Source: Marasmius tenuissimus (Eukaryota; Basidiomycota; Agaricomycetes; Agaricales; Marasmiaceae). Taken from it: a stretch of DNA of 64,000 nucleotides. Positions within the stretch are counted from its first letter, which is position 1. The number at the start of each line of letters is the position of its first letter. Made by a program: the position numbers and the translations under genes. The notes beneath the pieces are model-generated. The model saw only the letters and a list, made by a program, of their open reading frames with translations, ran no database searches and was not told where the DNA came from. This document shows positions 12,550 to 24,614 of the stretch, piece after piece. Where the stretch lies: positions 310,001 to 374,000 of the forward strand of contig JAQOTA010000060.1 in NCBI GenBank assembly GCA_029532415.1, read 5' to 3'.

Positions 12550-14510
12550 TCAGATAATGTCTCCCCTCTCCAGCATCTCCCTAATTCCGTTCTCGCAACA
12601 CTTCTGACATCTCTTTTTCTCCCCGCAATTCTTATTCGACTTGTTACAGTTCTTCTTCGGAATATATCGCAACGTTTCGGTCATGGTTGTCATTCCGCCC
12701 GACCCGCTCGGCCTCAAATGTAGATCCAGAAACACCTGTCCCTTCGCCGTATTGGCTTTTGGTACCAAACCCTTGGCCTGAAAGTTCCGTGCCTCACGCA
12801 GGCAGCAGGGATCGCACCGGAGGCTGTTGTTGCATTCAGAGCTCGCGTTGTTACAGGTTTTAGGTACCCCGATGGCGACGCGAGACTGCATGGGGAGTTG
12901 GGGATCCAGAACACAACGGAGGATGTCTCGGACAAGGGCGTCGTCGCGCCTCGGAGCAGATGGAGAGACAGAGTTACCCTTGCTGGGTTTATTGGTAGCA
13001 GGGGTCGGGGGCCTGACCTGAGGAGGCACGAATAGGTGCGGTGGTGACGCCTTGACTTGAGTCACAGGGGACTTGGTTGGGGGTGGTTGGACCGTGGACT
13101 TGTCCTGTGTGGCGTTCGCGGTGGTAGTAACAGAGGTAGTTGTGTGTGCAGCGGAAATCGAAGGTTTGATCGGGCTCTTCAAGGGCGGGGCAGATGCTGG
13201 GCGAACTTGAGTAATAACAACCGGCATCGTGGGAGGACTAGGTGGAGAGGGGAAGTCCAGAGGTCTAGATACTGGGGGTGGGCTCTTAGAGGACACAGTA
13301 GTGCTCTCTTCCTCGAATGTAGGAGGGCGTGGTGTAGTGGCAGCATCGTCATCCGCCACGGAAGCCACCGGTTGAATCGTGAGTTTATCGGCCTTGTCAA
13401 TCGTGGGTTCTTCGGAGGCGGTAGTAGTCGTTTCATCGACGAAGGACCCCTCAGTGAGGACGGAGTCACCGAAAACGCTTTCCTCCACGAAAACAGACGG
13501 AGGTCGCGTGTAAAACTCCTCATCCGTCGAATAATCGTTACGATCGACAGATTCGAATGTGCTCGTGTCGGACCCCACAGTAGAGCTATTTATTTCCGCA
13601 GCAACCGAGACAAACGAGGGAGAGTCGTTTCCTGTGTCGATTGGTGGCATGGCATCCTCGTGCAACGTAACCGGTTCTTCGACGCTTTGGCTCGTGTCAT
13701 TCAGGGGGGAAACTGAGAATAATTCTATCTCAGTAGCAAAAACTTGCTCGATGGCGCTGCTAAGGGATTCTCTGTCGTCGAGAACCGCTGATTCCTCCCC
13801 GACCGCTGCGAGTCGTAATCGAGCATACCTCGACCTTGCGTGGTACACCCTGAGAGCAAAGGCCATTCCTATGGCTTCTGCATCCTCGAGTCCGATGTCT
13901 TCGTCACTTCTGACCAACTCTTCGAGGCCCTCACGGAACCAAGGAAGTAGCCCATATCGTTTGCCGAGGGTAATCTTCTGCGAAGCTGAATTGATGAGAT
14001 ACTTGGCTTTATCTCGGAGTTCCTCGCGGGTCTCTTCGAAGCCCCACTTCGTGGCAAGGTCAAGCGCAGAAAGGATCGTCTCGACTTTGAGAGGTTGGTG
14101 GGATCGATGATCGTAGGGAAATAGGCTCGAGTTTGGGAAAATGCTGGCTCTGTAAGAACAGCCTGTCAGTACCAACGACACAAACCTGCCTCGTGTAACC
14201 TCGTATTGGACTCACAGTGGGTGCAAAAGGACTGTCAAGAATGCTTCAAAATGCTCCGGAGTGCAATCCGACAATACTATGGGATGGTCGGATACACGGT
14301 AGCGTTTATCAAAGGTCTCGCTAGTCGGAAATATAAATTTCGGGAGTTGAAATAGCTGGTTCCCGGCCTATCTCCGGGAAAACGAGTACTATTAAGCCAC
14401 AAGTCGGGAACTTCAAGGAGAGGACTGACCTTGAATGTCACAGACGGCAGAAAGAAATTCTTGTTGTGAACTGCTGAATCGCATCGAGCGGTTTCGTCCT
14501 TGTTGAACAT
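12550..14510 (-). CDS. BTB/POZ-domain protein with disordered middle and duplicated cysteine motif
   Basis: Exons 14510-14430, 14355-14216 and 14149-12550 total 1821 nt (606 residues). Residues 1-160 form a basidiomycete-type BTB domain: SVTFK then LFQLPKFIF, SDHPIVLSDCTPEHFEAFLT and the helical ETILSALDLATKWGFEETRE. BTB domains dimerise and often recruit Cullin-3. The short join between TFK and LFQ suggests the first donor site could be off by a few codons. Residues about 190-490 are Ser/Thr/Pro/Val-rich and probably disordered. The C-terminus carries two copies of C-x6-C-x5-C-x2-C-C (residues 506-523 and 575-592), possibly metal binding. Function unknown. Confidence 0.75.
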
Positions 14511-14901
14511 GGTAGTCGAGTTGAGAGGTCTGGATACACGAGTTACGCAGCGGTGAGACGGCAGGGTTTTTAACTTCGATCTTGGTCCGAGTCCCATGAC
14601 AGTGGCTTTGACGCCTCCCCCCTACCGGTTTACGCGTGTCTCAGCGTCTTTGCATGCAGCCAAACCGTGGTAGAGCTTCAGTGGCGCAGATGATGGCATG
14701 AGCGGTGAATCGTATTCCTTGTGAGTTATTATGTTATGATACAGCTGGGTAAAACCATTGAATGTCTAGTATACACGACGAGAGAGTGAACCGACCGGAG
14801 ACGTAACGATGATGATTTAGGATGGTAGATTACCAGGAGAGATTGAGAAGGAAGGTGCCGGCCGAACTCCAGGAATAAAAAGTCCTCCATAATGCCGACC
14901 C
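14511..14901. other. Spacer between BTB and kinase genes
   Basis: No reading frame of note. It should contain the BTB gene promoter and the kinase 3' end. Confidence 0.4.
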
Positions 14902-16288
14902 TCAGAAATTGGATGGCATCATGTCCTCCTTTGCAAGCCTCCTCCTTGGTGCGTTCCACTTTTTCAAGTATTCCCGCGCTCTCTCCTCGAATAGCTCGCA
15001 CCCAACAAAGATATCCTTTGGTAGCATGTCCTTCCTCTGCTCCCAAGGCCTCATATCAACACTCGATTCCTTATCCAGACACACGAGGATGAGCCCAAAA
15101 CTATAGGCATCCGCCAAGAGCGCGTCCTGGCATTCCCCTCTCAAAATCTCCGGCGCGCAGAACGGTCGTGTACCAGGATGGATCTGTTCCGTTTTCGTCG
15201 ACGGGAGAGGACAGGCCAGAGACTTTCGAGTAGCGAGGGTAGGGAAAGGATCTATCGGTTCGTCATCGGGAGATTTGTACTTGGAAGTCGCCGATACAGA
15301 ACGTCCAAAATCCAACAGTTTGATGGTATCCGAACTATGGGTGACCTGAATGTTCAACAGCGACAGATCACCATGGCTGAGGCCAAACGAATGGAGATGG
15401 GTAAGACCATCTAAAAGTTGATTATGATAATCTATTTTTTTGGATCTTGTCAACTTGTTGTTCGCCTGCGATTCCTGAATGACGTCGTATAGGGTTCTCC
15501 CTTCGATGTACTCCAGTACCATGCCGACATTCTCGAGGGAGCCTAGGAACGCACAGATATTTCGATGTCGAGTAACGGTAGTGTAGACACGAAGCTCTGC
15601 GAGGAATTGCACGGTGACGTCTGACGCGTTCGACTGCATCTCCCCGTTGATCTCAAGTTGCACAACATCGGGTTTCTTTACGACGCATTTGAACAGCTCT
15701 GAAGCAGAGCCGTGAGCACACGGTGCGAGATTTGATGTCGGATTAGGAGGTGCAGAATATGATGTTGGTGTTGGAAAAGAGAAAATGGACGTCGGATGGC
15801 GAGGAGGATTGTAGATGCGTGGTGTGGGCGCTGGTGAGGATGATCTGGGCTCCGTTGGGGTGCGATATTCAGGTAAATGGTAGGAGTACATTGGATCGGT
15901 CGTTGATTCTTCCGGTGTGGGGAATGAGGATACTGCTCCATGCCCTGCGCTTTTTGATTTGTCCTCATCATCATCCATTTCAACTAGCAACCTATCATCA
16001 ATATCAACAGCATAAAGATAAAATATACGACGTACCCATCCACCAATTCTTCTTTGAAGTCAAAGTCACCCGTTTGACGTGCATTCTGAGGTTTGGGGCA
16101 GGGGGTTTCGCTGTAAAAGAACCAGCTCGGGAACTGGCAAGCGACAGAGGTGCTGATGTGGTGGCCGGCTGGCCAGGACCTGCATGTCCATTGACGTTGT
16201 CGACAATAGATGCCCATACATCCTGCTGCATCGTCCTCGTGAGAGTTAACGTTGAGAACAAAAACACTGAAGCAACACAAACATTCAT
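14902..16288 (-). CDS. Atypical protein kinase-like protein
   Basis: Two exons (16288-16036, 15983-14902) join in frame to 444 residues; a second start (MQQDVWAS) at 16231 is also possible. The first 150 residues are Ser/Pro-rich and low complexity. The kinase fold follows: CAFLGSLENVGMVLEYIEGRTLYDVI (hinge), HGDLSLLNI (catalytic loop, with HGD replacing HRD), DFGRS (metal loop) and the APEILRGECQDALLADAYSFGLIL segment. A clear glycine-rich loop is not visible, so activity may be reduced or unusual. The polar STKTEQIHPG stretch marks the activation segment. Substrates unknown. Confidence 0.75.
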
Positions 16289-17182
16289 CCCTGATCAGCC
16301 AAGCAATCTAATCTAATCAGCTTACATCTCGAGATCTTATCGGGTCATGGTGCCAGCTCACGGATCAAAAAGATAGACGTGCGAATGCTTTGCTCTCCCT
16401 TGTGCTCTCCCAATTTTGGAAGGTGCGCAGTGTCGCACACGCAGTTAACCCTCCATTCCCCCACCACCCATTGCCAATCCTGGAATCCTTCGAGCTCAAG
16501 AGTACTCGCAAGTCAAGCTCATGACCATGGCGCGGCCGTGAAGTAAAAATAAATACTACGTCACCAATCGCAAGAATGTTTGCCAGGCCGGGAGAGATTT
16601 GTGGCTCTGGCGCATTTTCAAGCAACAAGTTACCAGATACCACCCGGATCGTGGAATGGCTCTCACTACTGTTACTAGATACGGGCGCAGTCGATAACCA
16701 CGCTTTCTATTCATTACCTGATGATATTCCGCTTCACCTTCTCTCTGGGGCTCTGGCGATGGAGTCATGATGCTGTGTACTTGGATACCCCTTGCTCTGG
16801 GTGCTGGTGAAGTCTTAGGCTCACCGCGTACGTACATCTCCCAAGGCGCCTGCTCTCCAACGATATGAACAACGGAAGCCACTCAACTCGTCGAGGTTAG
16901 CCTCCCAATCTACGCTGTCTATTTAAGGGACATGAACTGCTCATAACTGTGCGCCGCCATGTTAGGGTAACCAAGGTTACAAACCAGGAAGGCCCAAGGC
17001 ACCCCATACCGTTATATTATCCAGCCCCGAGGTACTTAACAGAAGGTACCGCTGACTACTCCCCAATCTAGCATCCTGGCCTACTGCGGAAACGCTCTAA
17101 TACTTGTTTATCATACTGGACGACTCGGGTATAGTTTGACTCTCTTCCTTCCTTCTCTTTCCCTATCCCGACGACATCACAT
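16289..17182. other. Divergent intergenic region
   Basis: About 900 nt separating the kinase gene from the plus-strand membrane protein. Only short frames on both strands, with no domain or splice pattern I trust. Likely holds both promoters. Confidence 0.45.
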
Positions 17183-18149
17183 ATGTCTGAATCCTCAGGT
17201 TCCCCCATTATAATCGCTGCCACTTCCATTTCCTCACCTTGGCCTTCGTCTGAATCACCCTCATCTTTAACAAACACAAGGCCGCCGCTTGGACGTACCG
17301 AACCCACGGGGACGCCCGCCCTCTTTTCACCTCCCCCAGACCTTCCCCCCCATCAACCCTCGACGCCAGTACCGAGTCAGCCTCCACAGAGGACGGGCGG
17401 TGACGTCTCCGCCTCCGATTCACATGTCTCATCAACGACGCGCACTGCATTGATCATCCTCGGAATCACCCTCCCCCTTTTCGTTATGGTTTCTACCGCC
17501 TTCTGGTGCTGGTTCATCATGAAGAAACGGCGGCGCGACAACAGTCTCATCTTGCGACCTCCGCCAAGACGCCATGGTACTAGTAGCGATACAGGCAAGT
17601 ACAAAAACTTCATTGCAATGTGGCGTTGCGCGACGTTAATGTCGGTTCGCTGACGTCCTAAATCCTCCAGCGTTTGACAATGTCAAGAAACTGAAGTCGG
17701 ATACACTAACTGCTGATCCCCGATCGCGGCTGTCGCAACCGCCTAACGTTCGGATTGCAAACTGGCTAGCACGATCTAATAGCCAGCGGAGCGCCACAAG
17801 TAGCGCTGACACCAACACCACATACACCTCTTATCACCGGTCTCGCGCCACCTCACCTTCTTTGTACCCTTTTTCACTGCGATCAGAGTCGCCCGATCTG
17901 CCCCAGACAAGCGTAGATGTGATCAGCATTACGGATAGTGAGAGCATGTACTCTCAGACCAGTCTCTGGAGTTCGCCGAGTATCCGTAGCTCGCATTCCC
18001 GACAATCGCGTCGGTCGAGTCGGTATCAATATGGGAGCTCCAGGTCGTCCACGCCCCAGGCTCCAGATAGGCATATTTATGCGGATCCCAGTCTGGCAGT
18101 AGGTACCCGGCCGACAAGATTGTCTATAGTAAGGGAAGATGAGGTTTAA
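17183..18149 (+). CDS. Single-pass membrane protein with Ser/Thr/Pro-rich ectodomain; GC-AG intron
   Basis: Exons 17183-17594 and 17671-18149 give 296 residues. Residues 1-87 are Ser/Thr/Pro-rich without a signal peptide; residues 88-112 form one transmembrane helix (TALIILGITLPLFVMVSTAF), followed by the stop-transfer cluster KKRRR. The cytosolic half is rich in serine and arginine. This layout resembles fungal mucin-like sensors and basidiomycete mid-anchored proteins, but I cannot assign it to one. The frame closes only if the intron uses a GC donor (GCAAGT), which matches the consensus of rare GC-AG introns. Confidence 0.65.
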
Positions 18150-18431
18150 GCAGTGTTAGGGGATAGCGTAGTAGATAGCTGTCAATTCTCAGACTCTTTC
18201 GGTTGTTTTTTACTCTTTCAGGCTTTATAACTTTCACTCAATGTTTCTCGAACTCATTCAACCCTTTCGTATATTCATTCCAACTTGTTGCATCCACAGG
18301 ATTCCCTTTGATCGAGTTGTACTACCATTTATCTTATCGATATTTATTTTGATTATCTCCACTTTGTCAATCTTATCTGTTTCCGCCCCAGAATCGCACA
18401 CTAATATTTCGTCTCTCTGGTCCCTTCATCC
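18150..18431. other. Spacer before the F-box-like gene
   Basis: Pyrimidine-rich AT-rich stretch probably holding the 3' end of the membrane protein gene and the promoter of the next one. No gene is seen. Confidence 0.4.
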
Positions 18432-19815
18432 ATGGCTCATTCCACTATTCTGCCTCCTGAGATCATCCACCAAATCCTTCACCATTTGGACGGTAGCGTC
18501 CGTAATCTACGAGACACCGCTCTCATATCTCATGCTTGGTGTGGCCCATCCCAATCGCTCCTCCATTGGTCAATCAACATTGACTCCGAGGCCAAAATCG
18601 GGCAGCTGACGAAGAAATACGCGTTGTACCCACACCTTCGAGCGTATTGCAACTACGTGTATTTGGATGGGTATAGAATGGTGTCATTCTCCGAGGGGAT
18701 GCTGCTCTTCGAGAAGACTGTCATGGCGAATGGCTTTGAGAAGTTGATTCAGTCGCTTGGCGGAAAGACCGAGAGTGATGATATTGGCGGAATAAAAGGT
18801 CTATCTATCGATTCGTATCAAGGCTGGGATGAAGAAATGTCAAGGAGGATATCAGTCAACTTTCCTTCGCTCGAGACACTCGAGATCGCGCGACTCGATA
18901 GCGACTGTGATATACCGGGGACGCTGGGGCGGTTGCTGAGCGGAATGAACAAGTTGACTTCGTTGGCATTGAATCACACCTTTTCGACACGAAGGAGAGG
19001 TGCACAACTATCAGAACCTCAGAGAACCCCGACACGATTGACCCACCTCACGGTTTCCCCCGCGAACCCAACGGCACCGTCTGACATCTTCCCATTCCTC
19101 ATGGGCCCAATGTTCGACCACTCTCGTCTTCGATCGCTCAAAATCGGTTGGCTCTATTCCCTCACTCGACGTGGGCCTGCAAACCCGCTGCTACAAGCCT
19201 TTCGGGAGTTCATCTCCATCATTGGCCCCCAGATCACCCGGCTAACCATTGCTACTCCCCTACATTACGTGGGTGCAGATGAAGCACGCAACATGAATCT
19301 GTCGGAAGCACTTGGTACGTGTTGGTCTTTGCGAATGTTTTCCCGACGTGCCTAACCATGGCTGTCGAGCAGGCGATTTACTGTCAATACGTCTACTGAA
19401 TTACTTTCCATCGGTGAAAGAGTTGACTCTCTGTGCTCACGCCAAAGCCGGCTTCCCAGGCCGTTTCTCAGACGATCATGGCCATAGACTTCCCGTCGCC
19501 TTTTATCACGCCTATTGCATTCTGAAGGCGGCGATCTTAACGGTCGACAATGCCATGGAGATCCCGAACATGATCGTCGATGTCAGTGCCATTGAAAGCG
19601 TCGAAATAAGAGTAGACGATGTCACTACGACGTCTGTGGGAGGAGTGGGAGTGGGAGGAGTTGGGCCTCCCGGGTCTTCTTTGGGGTCCGGACATTATCC
19701 ACTGTTGCTGCGGGACCTATTAAGGAATCATCCGAGATTACCAGGTGGAGAGGAGAGTGTTATGATAGTAGATGAGAGCGGGAGGAGACGTCCGTTGGGT
19801 TCATTCGTCCATTAG
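18432..19815 (+). CDS. F-box-like / leucine-rich protein
   Basis: Exons 18432-19314 and 19373-19815 join in frame to 441 residues. The N-terminus (ILPPEIIHQILHHLDG, then LRDTALISHAWC) is the usual basidiomycete F-box-like helix pair that binds Skp1 in SCF ubiquitin ligases. The rest has irregular leucine-rich segments (FPSLETLEIARL, LTSLALNHTF, LRSLKIGWLYS, VKELTLCAHA) as in the many target-recognition proteins of this group. A glycine/valine repeat (about residues 382-392) is low complexity. The target is unknown. Confidence 0.7.
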
Positions 19816-20196
19816 AATTCTGGGTTGGTGGGTGCAGACTTGGACATTACTCCTCGGCCGGTGAAGGTGGCAGCCAGAAATCCCAGAGTGGAGTAGAACT
19901 CGTGAACTTTATACTCGAAATGTAAAATGCACACTTAGAAGGACTGCCCATTAATTCATGACTCGAATTGTACATGCATATGATGCATATGTCCCATCGT
20001 CCGTAGGTTGAACTTCCGAAATTCCGGGAGTAATTGCCGGAAGGAATTACCAAATATTGATGACAAGCGTGTCAGAAATTGCGTTTGTTCCCTACCACCA
20101 TGTTCACGAGTTCACGAATTTGCCCTTTTCCACCTTGCTTTCTAATCGTTTCTCGACGTGTCTTTGTCACAGCTCACTGAACTGACCTTCCACATC
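19816..20196. other. Spacer between F-box-like and hydrolase genes
   Basis: No gene is seen. An inverted repeat of the type ATTCCGGnnnAATTnCCGGAA lies near 20020-20047. Confidence 0.4.
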
Positions 20197-21419
20197 ATGT
20201 CCTCTCTAGTGCCAAAAGAGATTATATTCAAGCAGGCTGATGGAATTGACATTTACATGGACATTTATCTACCTAGCTCGGCGACGAAGGAGAATCCAGC
20301 TCCAATTGTGCTATTCTGGCATGGTGCGTTTGTATCGCAATGCTCTGACGATCTACGGGCTCAAAGTATCTTCTGCAGGAGGGGGCCTGCTTCAGGTAGA
20401 AAATTCGCCCTATGTCGACAGGTTTTCTGATGTCAATTTACTCCTGGCCTTTGCGATCAACAGGGAACCAGGAAGGGTATGTACATACTCAAAGACGGGT
20501 CACTGCAATCACTCACTCTCAACTCTGAAACTCCGCAGCCTTAGCACCCAACCAACTGGAAGCACCCTCGAAGCACAACGTTTGTCTCGTCTCCGCCGAC
20601 TACCGCCTCGCGCCCCAATTCCGTTTCCCCACCATACTGTCAGACTGCTCCTCAGCAATGGAATTCCTTCAATCCACCGCATTCAAAGAAGCAGTCGAAG
20701 GCCGTGCTGACCCATCTCGTATCGTCCTTACAGGTGGTTCTGCAGGTGGATGGCTCTCTCTGCTCTGTGGCTTCGGCATTGGATTCGACGAGTCCGGAAT
20801 CCCTCGACCTCCTACGACGGGTATCAAAGGCATAGCTGCGATCTATCCGATCACCGACATGCAAGACCCGTTTTGGCACACCAAGCAGAGTCCGGTGTCG
20901 TATATGGAGAAGGTAGTTTCGAGGAATGAGGTCGAGCCATTCATCAATCCGGACGATGAAGGGAGTAGGATCGCGAACTCGGCGTTGACGGATCGGAGGT
21001 CCATCTTTTATACGTATATGGTACAAGAGTGCGTACTACTGCTGAAAGCATCTACTACTGCCGTACCTATCGATAGCTGACTCGGCTTATACAGGGCAAT
21101 CTTACCCCACCTTTTGCTAGACGGAACTGGTATTCCAATAAATGCGTTCTCCGTCGCACCGGCGCTCGACTCGCTCAAAGACAATTCGAAGAAATATCCT
21201 ACGCCACCGACGTTCATCGTGCATGGAACCCTGGATGACAAAGTTCCCGTCTCACAGGCTCGCGATGTGGTCGCTGCGTTGGAACGCTTGAAGGCTGCTG
21301 GTACGGGGTGCGAGTATGAATACGAAGAGGTAGAAGGAAAGAACCACTTGTACGATAGGGAACCGGGAGAGGAGATGGAGAGATACTGGAAGTTTGTTAA
21401 GAGGATCCTGAAAGTTTAG
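20197..21419 (+). CDS. Alpha/beta hydrolase (esterase/lipase-like)
   Basis: The gene starts with MSSLVPKEIIFKQADG at 20197 and has five exons. Splicing yields FWHGGGLLQ (oxyanion-hole HGGG motif), VSADYRLAPQFRFP, and the nucleophile elbow TGGSAGGW (G-x-S-x-G). The acid residue lies in HGTLDDKVPV and the catalytic histidine in EGKNHLYD near the C-terminus. The HGGG plus DYRLAP combination marks the hormone-sensitive-lipase-like group, which hydrolyses small carboxyl esters. No signal peptide, so it is probably cytosolic. The methyltransferase downstream on the same strand may be co-expressed, but nothing shows a shared pathway. Confidence 0.8.
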
Positions 21420-21992
21420 GATGGGATGCTATAATACGATGTCTCGAATCACCAAAGTGTCAGCCTACGAACTCGTTGAAATACAAAGGTCGCAGCCTCA
21501 GTAACCTTGGAATTCTGAATCCTTACGTCCTTGTACCCCAAACTGAGGCTCCGACGATCAAGCCATGCATCCTTCCAGAGTTTCCTTTGTGTAGTCATAT
21601 CAATAGAGGTCTTTGAAAGGCCTTTCATTCGTACTGACGTGCACCAAGAGCGTCGGTGATGCAGCGACACGACGGTGACACGCCAGCTGTAGGCGCTGGG
21701 CAGTTGAGATAAGATAAGCACGATTATCATAACCCCGTATCGGCAAGCCATGTTCGCAATCCGCCTGGCAAACAACTACGATCACTGCACATCTCCCGCA
21801 GCCTTGACCTTTTCAGGGAAGCTACTATACAAAAGTTGTTGCAGCCCAGTATAGCCAGTTTTAACCGTCGAACTTTCTTTATGTCTCTCCGGAATCCATT
21901 TATTTACGCGGACAGAATCGGGATATACTCCTCAAAAATCGACTATAAAATGGGCACTACTTTGTGGGGAAGAAAGTCACAAACAACCAACA
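21420..21992. other. Intergenic region upstream of the O-methyltransferase
   Basis: No gene is seen in 570 nt; the last 60 nt hold the core promoter listed separately. Confidence 0.4.
21942..21948 (+). promoter_or_regulatory. TATA box of the O-methyltransferase gene
   Basis: TATAAAA lies 51 nt before the ATG at 21993. Confidence 0.55.
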
Positions 21993-24041
21993 ATGACCTC
22001 GCCCTCAGGAACGTTCTCAGTCCTCCGCCAGCTCTCAGACCTCATCTCAGCGTCGGTAGACGCGATCGATGCTCGTTATGCGAAAGACGGCCTCAGCTAT
22101 CCTTCCTTGGACGATCCTTTCAACCCCGCAACCCCAGCAGAGGCCCTTGCGAAGAGCCCTGAACTTCTCAAGCATGTTCTTACCGCAGTTTCTGCCTGTG
22201 GTCAGCTCAGTGCTACGATCAACTCACCAATGTCTGCGTTAGCTGATCTCGCATATGGAGTGCGTCGTTCAAGTTTGAGTCAATGCCGAATCACTGTTGA
22301 TTGTAACTATAACTTAGTATCAACTTCCAGCTGCATTGCGCACGGTGGTAACGATCAACGTGGTCGAGGTTCTGCGCGACCATCCAGAAGGTCTCCATGT
22401 CAAGGAAATCGCGGCGAAGACCCGCACTGGTATCGATCCAGCTAAACTTGGTACGTGTCAGAATCGTACTTTACACTCTGCTCAAGTCTCATGCGCCAAT
22501 TTGCAGCGCGACTCCTTCGGACTCTTGCTACCAGCCATGTCTTTTTCGAAACCGCCCCAGACACCTTCAAAAACAATAGGCTCTCCTCTCTTCTCGACAC
22601 GCGTAAGTCAGTTGAACAAATCTTGTCAAAGTGCGTGAATTAGTGGCGGTTACCTATTTTATTCGCCGACCTCACTTTACAGCCCTGATAATAAACATAC
22701 TGGCACATCCGGGTTTGCTGCTATGATGGAACTCTCGTGAGTCAACTTGCCACATTTTGCCACCTCTTTGCATGCTCACACTGTCCAGGGAGGAAATGCT
22801 CAAGGGTGCTGGATATCTTACGGAGACGCTTTTGGACCCCAAGACAAGAGATTCCGATGCTCAAGAACACACTTCAATCGCGGTCCGTATCGCCACATAA
22901 TCATCGTCGTTCTGCAGTCTCATCGTGATGTTTCACCGTTCTAGCGTGCTTTCGGGTTCAACAAGTCGGTCTGGGAATGGTACGAAGAACCCGGTAACGA
23001 GTACCGTCTCAAACGGTTCGCTTTTATGGCCAGTGCGTTTGCAAGGTCACACACGGGTGCAATACTTAAAGGTCCGTTTTCTCTTACATGACATGACAGT
23101 TTCCGATGGGTTTACATTGTCCTTTTTGTATAGGCTTTCAGTGGAAGACCTTGTCTCCGGGTGCTGTTGTAGTCGACGTTGGAGGTGGTCAAGGCCATAA
23201 CATGTTCACCATTCGAAAGGAGTACCCACAGTTCAAGTTCATCGTTCAGGATCGTGCGGCTGTTATGGGGGAGGCACAAAAGGTATGTACGGGAACTTCG
23301 GTTCATCGATTCATCGATCTAATTTGATATGATCATGTAATCAGTTCTGGGATGAGAACGCACCTGGTGCACTCGAGGCAAAGGAAGTCATATTACAAGG
23401 TAAGAGTGGATGTGAATGCTGCCTTTCCCTCCAAGATTACTAATATGGTGTCTTCTGCACGCCTCAGCTCAAGACTTCTTCGAACCACAAACTCTTTCTG
23501 AAGCTCCAGATGCGTTCCTGCTCAGCATGATTCTACACGACTATGGGAGAGGACCGGCGGTGAAAATTTTGAAGCACCTTCGGGACGCCGCTGCTAAGCA
23601 CACGAAGCTAATCATCGTGGACCAGGTGAGGCCCTCGCATCGCTACACCATCATTTTGTGCTCACTGCTGAGTTACACTCAACGAACGGAAGGTTTTGCC
23701 TTATGCGTGCCCCTCTGACGCTCTTGGTAGCATCACACAGGGAATCCCTGGAGCAGAGAAGGTTCAGCCACAAGTTCCGTCGCCTCTTCTCCCTAACCTA
23801 GGCAAGGCCAATACTCTCACTTACTCGGCGGACTTGATGGTGAGTTTGTACCCTTCGAGATTGGGTTCTCGACTCATACGTTACCACTTGTGCTCGACAC
23901 TAGATGCTTATCGGGCTGAATGGAGAGGCACGTACCCCAACGGGTTACGTGGATATCTTAGAAAGTTCAGGTTGGAAGATCGAGGACATGTTCCCGATCA
24001 TGGGGACCCTACATACACAGATAGTGACTACGCCGATCTAA
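21993..24041 (+). CDS. SAM-dependent O-methyltransferase (COMT-like, family 2)
   Basis: The gene is cut into about ten exons. The first intron is 22260-22317, giving AYG then YQLPAALRTVV in frame. The N-terminal part carries the winged-helix dimerisation domain (VVEVLRDHPEGLHVKEIAAKT, then ARLLRTLATSHVFFE). The SAM-binding motif is VVVDVGGGQGH and the catalytic-histidine region is LSMILHDYGR. The final exon (from about 23904) ends in FPIMGTLHTQIVTTPI at a stop at 24039-24041. Such enzymes methylate hydroxyls of phenolic or other small aromatic metabolites; the substrate cannot be read from sequence. Confidence 0.85.
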
Positions 24042-24614
24042 TATGTAGTATAGACAGTCATGAATTGGTCGTGATGTAGCAACAATGTATATCCCTTCTC
24101 AAGCTCGAAGAAGCGAGACTCAGAGTGATCCGCGGTTTGGACGCCTGACGCGTTGCGGGCGCTAGTGAGCGTGTCGTGGGAATTTCCATTTTGCTGCCTT
24201 TTATCTTCTTCCGCCCATCTTCCGCTGGACAACTTCCACTTCCACATGGTGTGTAATACCCTCTATTCGATCAATTTGTTGTCGCACTCGCAGACTAGAG
24301 CAATTGCTACTGGGATGAACGGGTCTCAGCACGAGCTGTATCTCGATTCCCTTGCGTTGACTGGGAATACCTGGTTCAAGGTGCGCCAGCTTGCTCTTCC
24401 AACAAGATTCTTCGAGCTGAAGCGATTCCCAGGATAATTTCGTAGCGCGACCGATATTATTTATGCCTGTCAAGATTGATATCAAATTAATCACCTTCGT
24501 GCACATCCGCGATCCGCGTCGAGACATTTGGTCGCTGGAGGATATTCCGAACCGGAAGCTGGTTGATTCCAAAAAAAATCAATCGCTATACTATAATTAC
24601 CTTTCAGGTCATGC
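24042..24614. other. Intergenic region upstream of subtilase 1
   Basis: No gene is seen. A TATA-like CTATACTATAATT lies just before the protease start, near 24588. Confidence 0.4.
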
